This document shows positions 1 through 14,146 of a stretch of 64,000 bases of DNA, in pieces. This stretch comes from Bugulina stolonifera. Taxonomy: Eukaryota; Bryozoa; Gymnolaemata; Cheilostomatida; Bugulidae. Numbering within the stretch: position 1 is the first letter of the stretch; each line of letters starts with the position of its first letter. Position numbers and translations under genes: made by a program. Location of the stretch: the NCBI GenBank assembly GCA_935421135.1, contig OW285193.1, positions 13,998,099-14,062,098 of the forward strand. The letters run 5' to 3'. A model generated the notes under the pieces. The model ran no database searches, had not been told where the DNA came from, and worked only from the letters and a program-made list of their open reading frames with translations.

Positions 1-3000
1 ATAGTACATACATGTAGAACTTTATAGTACATACATGTAGAACTTTATAGTACATACATGTAGAACTTTATAGTACATACATGTAGAACTTTATAGTACA
101 TACATGTAGAACTTTATAGTACATACATGTAGAACTTTATAGTACATACATGTAGAACTTTATAGTACATACATGTAGAACTTTATAGTATATACATGTA
201 GAACTTTATAGTATATACATGTAGAACTTTATAGTATATACATGTAGAACTTTATAGTATATACATGTAGAACTTTATAGTATATACATGTAGAACTTTA
301 TAGTACATACATGTAGAACTTTATAGTACATACATGTAGAACTTTATAGTATATACATGTAGAACTTTATAGTACATACATGTAGAACTTTATAGTATAT
401 ACATGTAGAACTTTATAGTATATACATGTAGAACTTTATAGTATATACATGTAGAACTTTATAGTACATACATGTAGAACTTTATAGTACATACATGTAG
501 AACTTTATAGTATATACATGTAGAACTTTATAGTATATACATGTAGAACTTTATAGTACATACATGTAGAACTTTATAGTACATACATGTAGAACTTTAT
601 AGTATATACATGTAGAACTTTATAGTACATACATGTAGAACTTTATAGTATATACATGTAGAACTTTATAGTATATACATGTAGAACTTTATAGTACATA
701 CATGTAGAACTTTATAGTACATACATGTAGAACTTTATAGTACATACATGTAGAACTTTATAGTACATACATGTAGAACTTTATAGTATATACATGTAGA
801 ACTTTATAGTACATACATGTAGAACTTTATAGTACATACATGTAGAACTTTATAGTATATACATGTAGAACTTTATAGTATATACATGTAGAACTTTATA
901 GTACATACATGTAGAACTTTATAGTACATACATGTAGAACTTTATAGTACATACATGTAGAACTTTATAGTACATACATGTAGAACTTTATAGTATATAC
1001 ATGTAGAACTTTATAGTACATACATGTAGAACTTTATAGTACATACATGTAGAACTTTATAGTATATACATGTAGAACTTTATAGTACATACATGTAGAA
1101 CTTTATAGTACATACATGTAGAACTTTATAGTACATACATGTAGAACTTTATAGTACATACATGTAGAACTTTATAGTACATACATGTAGAACTTTATAG
1201 TACATACATGTAGAACTTTATAGTATATACATGTAGAACTTTATAGTACATACATGTAGAACTTTATAGTACATACATGTAGAACTTTATAGTATATACA
1301 TGTAGAACTTTATAGTATATACATGTAGAACTTTATAGTATATACATGTAGAACTTTATAGTATATACATGTAGAACTTTATAGTACATACATGTAGAAC
1401 TTTATAGTACATACATGTAGAACTTTATAGTATATACATGTAGAACTTTATAGTACATACATGTAGAACTTTATAGTATATACATGTAGAACTTTATAGT
1501 ACATACATGTAGAACTTTATAGTACATACATGTAGAACTTTATAGTACATACATGTAGAACTTTATAGTACATACATGTAGAACTTTATAGTATATACAT
1601 GTAGAACTTTATAGTATATACATGTAGAACTTTATAGTATATACATGTAGAACTTTATAGTACATACATGTAGAACTTTATAGTACATACATGTAGAACT
1701 TTATAGTACATACATGTAGAACTTTATAGTATATACATGTAGAACTTTATAGTACATACATGTAGAACTTTATAGTACATACATGTAGAACTTTATAGTA
1801 TATACATGTAGAACTTTATAGTACATACATGTAGAACTTTATAGTACATACATGTAGAACTTTATAGTACATACATGTAGAACTTTATAGTATATACATG
1901 TAGAACTTTATAGTATATACATGTAGAACTTTATAGTACATACATGTAGAACTTTATAGTACATACATGTAGAACTTTATAGTACATACATGTAGAACTT
2001 TATAGTATATACATGTAGAACTTTATAGTACATACATGTAGAACTTTATAGTACATACATGTAGAACTTTATAGTACATACATGTAGAACTTTATAGTAC
2101 ATACATGTAGAACTTTATAGTACATACATGTAGAACTTTATAGTACATACATGTAGAACTTTATAGTATATACATGTAGAACTTTATAGTATATACATGT
2201 AGAACTTTATAGTATATACATGTAGAACTTTATAGTACATACATGTAGAACTTTATAGTATATACATGTAGAACTTTATAGTACATACATGTAGAACTTT
2301 ATAGTATATACATGTAGAACTTTATAGTATATACATGTAGAACTTTATAGTATATACATGTAGAACTTTATAGTACATACATGTAGAACTTTATAGTACA
2401 TACATGTAGAACTTTATAGTACATACATGTAGAACTTTATAGTACATACATGTAGAACTTTATAGTATATACATGTAGAACTTTATAGTATATACATGTA
2501 GAACTTTATAGTACATACATGTAGAACTTTATAGTATATACATGTAGAACTTTATAGTACATACATGTAGAACTTTATAGTACATACATGTAGAACTTTA
2601 TAGTACATACATGTAGAACTTTATAGTATATACATGTAGAACTTTATAGTATATACATGTAGAACTTTATAGTACATACATGTAGAACTTTATAGTACAT
2701 ACATGTAGAACTTTATAGTACATACATGTAGAACTTTATAGTACATACATGTAGAACTTTATAGTACATACATGTAGAACTTTATAGTATATACATGTAG
2801 AACTTTATAGTATATACATGTAGAACTTTATAGTACATACATGTAGAACTTTATAGTACATACATGTAGAACTTTATAGTATATACATGTAGAACTTTAT
2901 AGTACATACATGTAGAACTTTATAGTACATACATGTAGAACTTTATAGTACATACATGTAGAACTTTATAGCATACATGTAGAACTTTATAGTATATACA

Positions 3001-6000
3001 TGTAGAACTTTATAGTATATACATGTAGAACTTTATAGTACATACATGTAGAACTTTATAGTACATACATGTAGAACTTTATAGTATATACATGTAGAAC
3101 TTTATAGTATATACATGTAGAACTTTATAGTATATACATGTAGAACTTTATAGTACATACATGTAGAACTTTATAGTACATACATGTAGAACTTTATAGT
3201 ACATACATGTAGAACTTTATAGTACATACATGTAGAACTTTATAGTACATACATGTAGAACTTTATAGTATATACATGTAGAACTTTATAGTACATACAT
3301 GTAGAACTTTATAGTACATACATGTAGAACTTTATAGTACATACATGTAGAACTTTATAGTACATACATGTAGAACTTTATAGTACATACATGTAGAACT
3401 TTATAGTATATACATGTAGAACTTTATAGTATATACATGTAGAACTTTATAGTATATACATGTAGAACTTTATAGTACATACATGTAGAACTTTATAGTA
3501 TATACATGTAGAACTTTATAGTACATACATGTAGAACTTTATAGTACATACATGTAGAACTTTATAGTACATACATGTAGAACTTTATAGTACATACATG
3601 TAGAACTTTATAGTACATACATGTAGAACTTTATAGTACATACATGTAGAACTTTATAGTACATACATGTAGAACTTTATAGTACATACATGTAGAACTT
3701 TATAGTACATACATGTAGAACTTTATAGTACATACATGTAGAACTTTATAGTACATACATGTAGAACTTTATAGTATATACATGTAGAACTTTATAGTAT
3801 ATACATGTAGAACTTTATAGTACATACATGTAGAACTTTATAGTACATACATGTAGAACTTTATAGTATATACATGTAGAACTTTATAGTACATACATGT
3901 AGAACTTTATAGTACATACATGTAGAACTTTATAGTACATACATGTAGAACTTTATAGTACATACATGTAGAACTTTATAGTACATACATGTAGAACTTT
4001 ATAGTACATACATGTAGAACTTTATAGTACATACATGTAGAACTTTATAGTACATACATGTAGAACTTTATAGTACATACATGTAGAACTTTATAGTATA
4101 TACATGTAGAACTTTATAGTACATACATGTAGAACTTTATAGTACATACATGTAGAACTTTATAGTATATACATGTAGAACTTTATAGTATATACATGTA
4201 GAACTTTATAGTATATACATGTAGAACTTTATAGTATATACATGTAGAACTTTATAGTACATACATGTAGAACTTTATAGTACATACATGTAGAACTTTA
4301 TAGTATATACATGTAGAACTTTATAGTACATACATGTAGAACTTTATAGTATATACATGTAGAACTTTATAGTACATACATGTAGAACTTTATAGTACAT
4401 ACATGTAGAACTTTATAGTACATACATGTAGAACTTTATAGTACATACATGTAGAACTTTATAGTATATACATGTAGAACTTTATAGTATATACATGTAG
4501 AACTTTATAGTATATACATGTAGAACTTTATAGTACATACATGTAGAACTTTATAGTACATACATGTAGAACTTTATAGTACATACATGTAGAACTTTAT
4601 AGTATATACATGTAGAACTTTATAGTACATACATGTAGAACTTTATAGTACATACATGTAGAACTTTATAGTATATACATGTAGAACTTTATAGTACATA
4701 CATGTAGAACTTTATAGTACATACATGTAGAACTTTATAGTACATACATGTAGAACTTTATAGTATATACATGTAGAACTTTATAGTATATACATGTAGA
4801 ACTTTATAGTACATACATGTAGAACTTTATAGTACATACATGTAGAACTTTATAGTACATACATGTAGAACTTTATAGTATATACATGTAGAACTTTATA
4901 GTACATACATGTAGAACTTTATAGTACATACATGTAGAACTTTATAGTACATACATGTAGAACTTTATAGTACATACATGTAGAACTTTATAGTACATAC
5001 ATGTAGAACTTTATAGTACATACATGTAGAACTTTATAGTATATACATGTAGAACTTTATAGTATATACATGTAGAACTTTATAGTATATACATGTAGAA
5101 CTTTATAGTACATACATGTAGAACTTTATAGTATATACATGTAGAACTTTATAGTACATACATGTAGAACTTTATAGTATATACATGTAGAACTTTATAG
5201 TACATACATGTAGAACTTTATAGTATATACATGTAGAACTTTATAGTACATACATGTAGAACTTTATAGTACATACATGTAGAACTTTATAGTACATACA
5301 TGTAGAACTTTATAGTACATACATGTAGAACTTTATAGTATATACATGTAGAACTTTATAGTATATACATGTAGAACTTTATAGTACATACATGTAGAAC
5401 TTTATAGTATATACATGTAGAACTTTATAGTACATACATGTAGAACTTTATAGTACATACATGTAGAACTTTATAGTATATACATGTAGAACTTTATAGT
5501 ACATACATGTAGAACTTTATAGTATATACATGTAGAACTTTATAGTATATACATGTAGAACTTTATAGTATATACATGTAGAACTTTATAGTATATACAT
5601 GTAGAACTTTATAGTACATACATGTAGAACTTTATAGTACATACATGTAGAACTTTATAGTACATACATGTAGAACTTTATAGTACATACATGTAGAACT
5701 TTATAGTATATACATGTAGAACTTTATAGTACATACATGTAGAACTTTATAGTACATACATGTAGAACTTTATAGTACATACATGTAGAACTTTATAGTA
5801 CATACATGTAGAACTTTATAGTACATACATGTAGAACTTTATAGTACATACATGTAGAACTTTATAGTACATACATGTAGAACTTTATAGTACATACATG
5901 TAGAACTTTATAGTATATACATGTAGAACTTTATAGTATATACATGTAGAACTTTATAGTACATACATGTAGAACTTTATAGTACATACATGTAGAACTT

Positions 6001-6551
6001 TATAGTATATACATGTAGAACTTTATAGTACATACATGTAGAACTTTATAGTACATACATGTAGAACTTTATAGTATATACATGTAGAACTTTATAGTAT
6101 ATACATGTAGAACTTTATAGTACATACATGTAGAACTTTATAGTACATACATGTAGAACTTTATAGTATATACATGTAGAACTTTATAGTATATACATGT
6201 AGAACTTTATAGTATATACATGTAGAACTTTATAGTACATACATGTAGAACTTTATAGTACATACATGTAGAACTTTATAGTACATACATGTAGAACTTT
6301 ATAGTATATACATGTAGAACTTTATAGTACATACATGTAGAACTTTATAGTATATACATGTAGAACTTTATAGTATATACATGTAGAACTTTATAGTACA
6401 TACATGTAGAACTTTATAGTACATACATGTAGAACTTTATAGTATATACATGTAGAACTTTATAGTATATACATGTAGAACTTTATAGTACATACATGTA
6501 GAACTTTATAGTATATACATGTAGAACTTTATAGTACATACATGTAGAACT
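1..6551. repeat. 23-bp satellite array, about 285 units, open at the left edge
   Basis: Head-to-tail copies of a 23-bp unit (ATAGTAYATACATGTAGAACTTT) fill the first 6.5 kb and run off the left edge, so the true array is longer. Almost all variation I see is one C/T position (TAGTACATA or TAGTATATA), with the two forms interspersed. One unit near 2968 is 2 bp short. Each unit carries the palindrome TACATGTA and a TAG in the forward direction. No open frame crosses the array. It ends abruptly at 6551 in unique AT-rich DNA. Confidence 0.98.
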
Positions 6552-8454
6552 AAGTTTATTTATTGTTATTAAACAATATCTCAGTGGGTCTGCTATTTTA
6601 TAACTCCACACTTTTTATTATACAGTATAATTATTTTCAATGAATTGTGAATTATTGGCAATAAACAAAATGCGATACAAAGGAAAGTTATACCATTATG
6701 AATGTATTATATTATTTTCTCACACATCATATAAAAGTTAATAAGCATTTTTCCTTGGAAACCAGATGCAAAGAGCTACAGCAAAATTCCAAATGTAAAA
6801 AACTAGCCAGTTAGGTTCATTAGTGTATACTATATTGATAGACTGCAATTCATGCTTGCTGCAAGGTAATTGGGTTGGAGATTGTACAGAAATAAATAAA
6901 TACAGAAGGCAATTGCTTCAGCTTCAACTTTAGCAAAGAACAAGGGCTCTCACTTACTGTTTAGTCATGCACCTACCTGGTGCTAGCTCGAGGAAGTTAC
7001 ATGTATATGGAAAATGTTCTGCTGTACTTACATCCTTCTGTATTGTGCACAACATGGTTACAGTTGCTAGTAACAGTCAGCACTATACAAGATCATGTGA
7101 TGCTGATAAAGTCAGCCTTTGGGTAATACCAAGTGTTGGGTTGGTGTTGGCCCTTGACTTGAAACTCTTATATAACTTCCTATGTATAAATATGTATATA
7201 TATATACACCAGCACTGTCTGTTCCGGCCTTGTAGCAGTGCTTCTCGCTGGGTTCATAACAGGCAGTGACTGAATAGTGGTGGTAAGAACTGGGTAAGCT
7301 CACACACCACTATAAAATAAGACATACCTAGCTGTGGTATATAAAATAACACTGACATACTCAGAATTGAGGGTCTGCCATTATTTATCATATAGTGCTA
7401 AAAGTAATCGAGTCTTGCTAGCAGGAGATAGTCATCTTTGTGCACTGCACTGGATTAAATTATCTGCCAGTTGTAAAGAATAGATGCATGTATGACACAT
7501 GCTGCTGTTACTGCCAATTCTTTGTCCTGATTTCTTGGGAGCATTGTGTTGCTTTGTTGGCTGCCTAGATCTTATCAGCATAAAGCATTTCTCCCTAATA
7601 TTGGCAGCTGGCAGCTTTTTCCTTATTGCTGAATTGGATATTTTAGCCAACTTCATGCAACATTTGTCTTTCATGTTTAATGTGGTGATAAGCCTTTAGA
7701 ATTTGTTAAGTTTGATTACATAAGCATATTGTGAGAGAAGTGTTCTTTGCAGCTGAGGTGTTTAATAAATATAATTGCATTTTGATAAAATATCAAATAG
7801 TCACTATTGGAGGTGGGCTTTTGTTTTTATATTATACCAAATATAGCAATACCATATTTGAGATCAGCATCTCATATGCAGATGAGGGACAGATACAGAT
7901 GCTTCGCAAATAGCAGTTTGTTACTTGTCGATCCTAGAAGTGATTTTTGTATCTTCACTAAACATACGTCTTTCCACTTACAAACAGTCTCACTTCTTCA
8001 CTAAGGTGAGTAACTAGGAAGTAAAAATTTACACATACATCTAAGGCATAATTACAATAGCTAGTAGGATAGTGTACCCTTTTAACCTTTGTAAATACTG
8101 TAGAATGCTTACAATGTTTACTGTACAGGATTTAGTCATGTTTGTATTTATTACCTGGTTTAGCTTTGCTGTTTTATACTTGTACCAATATTGCAGAGAT
8201 TGTGTTCTGTTATAGTCTATGATCTATTTATGTGTATGTGTTTTGTCACACACTAGCCTATACAGGCATGGACATGTTGACTAGTGCGCAGATTTGTGCT
8301 ACCTTTAATACTTTAGCAGGTCATCCATACCTGTATCTTTAATTTGGGAACGGTGATGTAATTTGTTTTTTGGTCAAATTCACACAAATGTACAATGTAT
8401 ATCTACTTGGAACCAACCCTTATCTTATATTAATTACAGCGTACATACAGCTAT
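6552..8454. other. Intergenic region between satellite and first gene
   Basis: AT-rich sequence with no exon I can support. It probably holds the promoter and any 5' untranslated exons of the death-domain gene starting at 8455. Short open frames exist (for example 7499-7699, rich in hydrophobic residues), but they lack splice context, domain signatures or codon bias. Confidence 0.5.
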
Positions 8455-11400
8455 ATGGAGCTGACAGCTGCCACATCTGCAGAGCAGGTGTTTGCTAGAC
8501 TAGAACGTGTGAATCCTCATGTAAGAACAACTAGGCAAGAGGTCTCAAAAAGGGACGTTGAGTTCCTTCTAGACTACAGAAGTCGAATGTCTTCCTGTTT
8601 TGAAGAGTTGTGTCGACGACGAAATGAAATGGAGGTGATCAAGAGTGTGCTGCATATGGTCAGTACTATTGTGTGTCCTTTCCAGTCTTTACTCTTTATC
8701 TCCCCACGAGACAACAAATAAAATTTGGAATCGCAATGGCCGCCATTGTAAGCACAGATCAAAATTAATGTCAACCACGCCATCAAGTGAAAAATGCCTT
8801 GTATTCACCGTAAAGCAAGTTACAACTTACAAAACAGAAAAAATAGCATAGGTAGCAATCAGAGTTGTTTTTTCATGTATAAGTAGTACTGTTTGTAGTT
8901 TTATGCTCACCCGACATGTGAGTGTTAAAGCTGACACTGTTTATTTATATTGTCCTTCAAGGATTCAGCTAGACAGCAAGAACGGTAATGAGAGTGTAGT
9001 AATTGCTGTGCAATTATTCAAAATTCTACAGAGGTTGGCCCAAGTTGAGCCTGACCCTTCAAAGTACTTGTAAGTGTCTCCAAAGGAGAAAAATATAATG
9101 CTAGAGAGCGATGTGGAGCTTTAGTTAGTATTATTCCATAGTGCAAGTAGTATTCAAGAATAAGATAGAACTTTTGGTCAAAGTCACTTCCTGCTTTGTT
9201 GAGCCCAGAGTTCAAACTGATTTGTACAAAAATGCACAGATATAATCAGTGAAAAGTAGGCGATCCACTTATTATGGAAGCCGACAGGATATCCTGGCAT
9301 AATACACAATGCAATTTCAATTAAGTTATTGGTGAAATCATATTGTTAGTATTGTGTTACATACGTCATAAAACAGCGGAAAATAGTGGAAAAGTCGGGC
9401 TAAAAGTCAAAGGAAAGTTTAAGAATTTCAAGGTTTTGGAAGTAAGTCAAAAGAGTAGACATAAAAACATGAAATAGTAGAAAAGACATAAAACTTTGAT
9501 CACAATCTGAATACAGCACCAGTTGCCAGGTAAAAGTAGATGTGTAAAAACATCGTGTAAGTCTATGTTATATACAATGTATATGTATATTTGATTGCCT
9601 ATTTGAGGAAACTAACAGCAGTACTTGCATGTACATGTATATATAATTATGTTGTGTAGAGCATGGATAGCACAGAAGATGGGCTAAAGAAGTTGGCTGA
9701 CTTTAGCCTTCCAGACAGAGCTACTGAGACCACCACTCAGATATATCAGTCTCTACTACTTCTCAATATACTAAGAATGGCTGTCAAAGATTCCTTTGGT
9801 AAAATAAAAGGTGGATCAATGGTGAGTTGCATTGTATACAAACACACTTGATATTGCCTATATCTAGTCTTAGCTCCTGTAGCCAATGTGTTCATAACGC
9901 TGCCACCTACAATTAATGCCCAGCAGCCTGAAACACCCACCTAGTAGACCTTGAACCCTGTGTATGGGTAAACCGTGTGCTGTATGGCATAACTAAGAAG
10001 CTGTAAAGGTAGCACAATCAGTTCAAAAGATTGCAGTATAATGACATTATATTACACTAATGTGATTTAGTCTTAGCCCAGGTGTTCACCAGTTCACATT
10101 TACACAGATAAGTAAGATAACGACCACCAGCATGTTTTAATCATAGAGGGCTATTTGTTGTTCGTAGGTGCACATTCCGAGAGATTCTAATGCTACTCCA
10201 ACTTTCTATAACATTGTGAAAGGAAAGACAAAACTTCAGAAGTACGCTACAAATAAAGAATTGCTAAGGTGAAAATACAAGTGTGTTGTATATACCAAAC
10301 GTACCATTGTACCAATGCACCATTTGATGTGATGTTATAAATTATGCGTATTATAAAAATTATATGCAATAGCTTACGAAAGTAGACATTTGATGAGTGT
10401 GTAATGTTGACGGTCAACTCTGGACATGTTTTAGAGCAACTAAGCTCTGGTTGTGTGCCCAAGACTGCGTCTAAAATTTCCACAACACCAAGAGCTGCTG
10501 CACACACCAGTGGTAATAACTTCCCTCTGAATATTAGCCTGATATTAATATACTTGATACAGATCAGAGATTGCAGAGAGCTAGAATCTACATTGTATAT
10601 GGGTGTTTTTATGCACTATGGATATTTGCACAGTGTGCAATTTATAGCTAACTACCAGCTATTTCATTTAAAATCGTGGTACTGAGGTGTATAGTGCTAT
10701 TCCGTCATGTTGTTTGGCTTGCAACTCCACATTTATGCCAGACTTTAGCTGGTGGGCTGTCTTGGTACAATATGTAGCATGTGTGTATTATTATAGGAAA
10801 TACAACATATCAGTGTCACCTACTACTCAATAATCATTTCAAATCGTCTAAAGTTGCTCCTCCTAAATTCAAACCTACAGACACTCTTGAAGATAGATTA
10901 CGGTATTTAATTGATAAGATGGAATGTGCAGAAAAGACAAGTAAGTCTGTATATACACATACTGAATAATTGCTACGGTGTCATATATTCCAATGCAGTT
11001 TCATCACCATAAAGCACAGATTACAATTTGTTCTCTCTTCTTATAGTTGGAGTATGATTGTAAATACATGTACAGTATGTTACAATACAACATCACATTT
11101 TATTCATTGTATTATTGTGCATGTTCTAGTTAGTTAGTCATTGCTGTAGAGACTCTACCTCTCGTAAAAAAGCAGATCCTTAAGTGACCAATGACTACAC
11201 TGAAGTTGTTTAGCGTAACAACTTTGTTTCTTATACCTTTAGAATATTGTGTATTATGTTTCCAGTGGCCGCAGAGACGCAGGATCGCGCTGTGAGTGCT
11301 AGGAGTTATGAGCATGCTCCAGCTAGACGGTCTGTTGCTCGTGTAAAACATGTAGACACACAGACAAATAAGATTCAAGATCCAGAGAACATGCTTCCGG

Positions 11401-13020
11401 AAGATCTGTTCAGAGATGGCGACGATGTGCGTGATGAACCCACTAATGAGCCATTAACGAACCAATACCAACCAACCACCTATGAGAGTGAGTACATACA
11501 TGTAATACATAATTAGTGTGCAGTGTATATCTGTATATCGTGTATAGTCCAGCATTCATTGTGTGAATGTAGCTAAATATATAACAGAGCTTGATTGAAT
11601 TAGAATGAATGATCAGTAACATGTTCATAATAACTATGACTATTAGCATCTTCACGACCTCTTGGGCCAGTCTGGGTCGCCAATGAAATTCCCAAGATAG
11701 CCGTCCGGCTTATGCCTAAAGGGCTGTTGACCTGAGATTTTGCTTGGTCGGAGAAAACCATTGGTACGTACACCAGAGGTTTCTCCCACAAAAGTGAGGA
11801 TTTTACTTTTGGCCCAGACCGGTGTGTTTGCGACCTTGTGACGGAAGTGGGCTGGAAAATTCTTGAAATTTAGGTCGCCGAAGACAACTACTAACACATA
11901 AGATTTAAATTGCCTTGAGTTATACAATAGCGAGGCACTTTCTCATTAAACAAACAAGAACTCAAAATGTGTAGATTTGAAATGTGCATAGGGAACAAAA
12001 TCTAAAATAACATGCCGACTAGCATTGATGCCCATAACACTATCGTTGCATTACATGTATTGACAATATTAACCAGTATATTATACCAGCATATGAATGT
12101 GCCTCTATAATACCCAATCCTAATGTGTCACTGAACACCTGCGTCTACACATCAGTTGGGTATATATCTGCACACAAATAAACAATTGATTTGGTAGATT
12201 GGTATACTGTAGAAGATAGTGGCACATAAGCATATACAATGCATGTGACATATAAACATGTCCTCCCTCTATCTGTTACAGGATATCAGGGTAGAAGGCT
12301 ACTTAGTTGTAATAGTGAGACTATGATAACGTCTGTGGTGTCAAACCACTTGAATCCTGGTCAGTGGAAGCAATTGTACAGGAAACTAATATACAATTCT
12401 GACCATATCATTCCTGAGGCAGAAACTAATGGTATGCTACCTTGGAGTTTTCTTCTCTTTTGAAGAGATTTTGTAGTCGGATAGTTTCAGCATTTCATTA
12501 TCACAAAATTCGGGATATCATCCAATAACTTCCAGTGGCATTTCATCTGTTTTCTTAAGCTAATAATGGGAATATTCCCTCTACTTACTTACTTACTTAC
12601 TTACTGCCTGCCTACCCATTTGCCCACCTACCCATGTGCCCACTTAGTCTTACCCACTTACCTACACTGTACTTACTCACTTACAATAACATGCAATACT
12701 ACTTTCTGCAAGTATGAACTGTAAGTATATTTCTATCAATTAATATATTCTCGGTGGCTGCTATGCATACATGATATGTGGAAACATATTCATACCTAAC
12801 TGTGAGTTCTATTTTTAGATGTATCGAGAGAATAGAAAGACAGCATCAAAATGATAAGATGCAAGCTGAGGAATCTCTAAAGCAATGGAAACAGATCAAT
12901 GGGAGATTTCTGGTTAATGATTTGCTAGAATGCTTGTCAGAGATTCGACGGAATGATATTGTACAACATGTGATGACATATTTAGAGCGTCATAGGAGTG
13001 CGCTCAGTAGAAGCATATAG
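8455..13020 (+). CDS. Death-domain protein A (384 aa, 8 exons)
   Basis: Proposed coding exons: 8455-8634, 9660-9821, 10168-10268, 10445-10512, 10854-10940, 11266-11487, 12282-12431, 12836-13020. They sum to 1155 nt in frame, ending in TAG. Residues about 290-375 look like a death domain: the first half has LNPGQWKQLYRKL, and the second half has LKQW followed by LLECLSEIRRNDIVQHV, the usual W-containing helix and R-D-I ending. Exons 1-3 (residues 1-147) encode a charged, helical region I do not recognise, shared with the next gene. The middle is polar and probably disordered. No transmembrane segment or signal peptide is seen, so a cytosolic adaptor is the natural guess. The acceptors of exons 4, 5 and 8 are weak, and out-of-frame AGs lie 10 and 17 nt upstream of exons 4 and 8. 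Death-domain call about 0.75; function unknown. Confidence 0.72.
11646..11889. mobile_element. Non-autonomous TIR element (family 1, diverged copy)
   Basis: About 245 bp in the sixth intron of death-domain gene A. The ends are diverged inverted repeats (CTTCACGACCT and AGGTCGCCGAAGAC) of a family whose best copy is at 49258-49528. The interior shares blocks with that copy, such as GATTTTGCTTGG and CGGTGTGTTTGCGACC. It has no coding capacity, so I call it a MITE-like element. Confidence 0.75.
12582..12605. repeat. (TACT)n microsatellite
   Basis: About six perfect tetranucleotide units in the last intron of death-domain gene A, followed by a degraded C-rich tract (CTGCCTGCCTACCC) to about 12660. 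Confidence 0.9.
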
Positions 13021-13160
13021 TTAGTAGGCCTAATGCACTCAACTTGGAACGAGTACAATATATCATGTGCAATGGTGGTGCTGATAGCCTGTGAGACTTA
13101 TGTCATACCTGTGATGGAAGGATAAGAATTGTGTATGCCAAAGGTGCATAAAATTATAAC

Positions 13161-13324
13161 GTGTGACATATGTGTGACATATGTGTGACATATGTGTGAC
13201 ATATGTGTGGCATATGTGTGACATATGTGTGACATATGTGTGACATATGTGTGACATATGTGTGACATATGTGTGACATATGTGTGACATATGTGTGACA
13301 TATGTGTGACATATGTGTGACATA
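13161..13324. repeat. 11-bp tandem repeat (GTGTGACATAT)n
   Basis: About 15 nearly identical 11-bp units start 140 bp after the stop codon of death-domain gene A. One unit has G for A (GTGTGGCATAT). The array lies before the first AATAAA downstream of the gene (13332-13337), so it may sit in the 3' untranslated region. Because 11 is not a multiple of 3, it gives spurious long reverse-strand frames of repeating His/Thr/Cys. Confidence 0.93.
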
Positions 13325-13331
13325 AATATGG

Positions 13332-13337
13332 AATAAA
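13332..13337 (+). terminator. Candidate poly(A) signal of death-domain gene A
   Basis: AATAAA about 310 bp after the stop codon, directly behind the 11-bp repeat. It is the first canonical hexamer downstream of the gene. Confidence 0.4.
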
Positions 13338-14146
13338 TTTTTTTACGAAACAATAATTTTTTAACCAAATGAACTTTTATGGTTGTTTTTATAGTAAAGC
13401 ATGTGCCCATTCGTCAGTCGTGATGTTACATGACTTTTGTAGGCCTTTGCTGTCATTTATATTACACAAGTAGCTGAAATATGTAAGTCAGAGCTAACTG
13501 AGACTGAAATTTGTCCATTTTTCCCACAAAAATTAAAATACTTGCAGAGATAATAAAAAGTTGATATACTAGATTGTTCCTCATCCTTCGATTGTTATTT
13601 TTCCAAATACATACATGTAGTTGTGGGTATATAGTGCATTGTACAAATGTCTAGTTACTGTTGTACTACCTGTTGGCACAATTATACTAATACTGATTGT
13701 ATTCCTCTGTTATAGTGTTTTATTGTAATAATGCTGAGATCAGTGACTTTACATCTAGGTGACCTAGTATTGCACATGATTGTGTAATAATGGTAAAACC
13801 AGAGCTAGGGATTTTCCAAACCGTGTGCTGCTTGCACATGAATTAATCTGATATAATAACAAAAAATAATTTGATTATGGAGTTAGCAACTTTCCTATTG
13901 TTCAAAATCTCTACAGTAAATCTAGGCCACCCTCCATACTTGCTTCACAATGTGTGGTAATTGAAGTTTGAAATTGTACTCAGTGGGTTTGTTTCGTGCC
14001 TGTTTCTTTGGATACATACAAGGAGCTAGATACCAACGCATGTCTAGTATTGGAACAGGATATTTCAAACCATTCCGTAATATTATTACCTACATGCACC
14101 AGCTCCTCATAGGCAACAATCAAGCTAACAGTAACAATAACTCAAG

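Noticed and set aside
8960..8983. Micro-exon in death-domain gene A after exon 1
   Set aside because: Splice-like signals exist, but exon 1 joined directly to 9660 matches the paralogue in length and phase, so it is not needed.
13063..13410. 115-aa reverse frame of repeating CHTYVTHMSHI
   Set aside because: It is the 11-bp tandem repeat read in frame; no start context, splice sites or non-repeat coding sequence.
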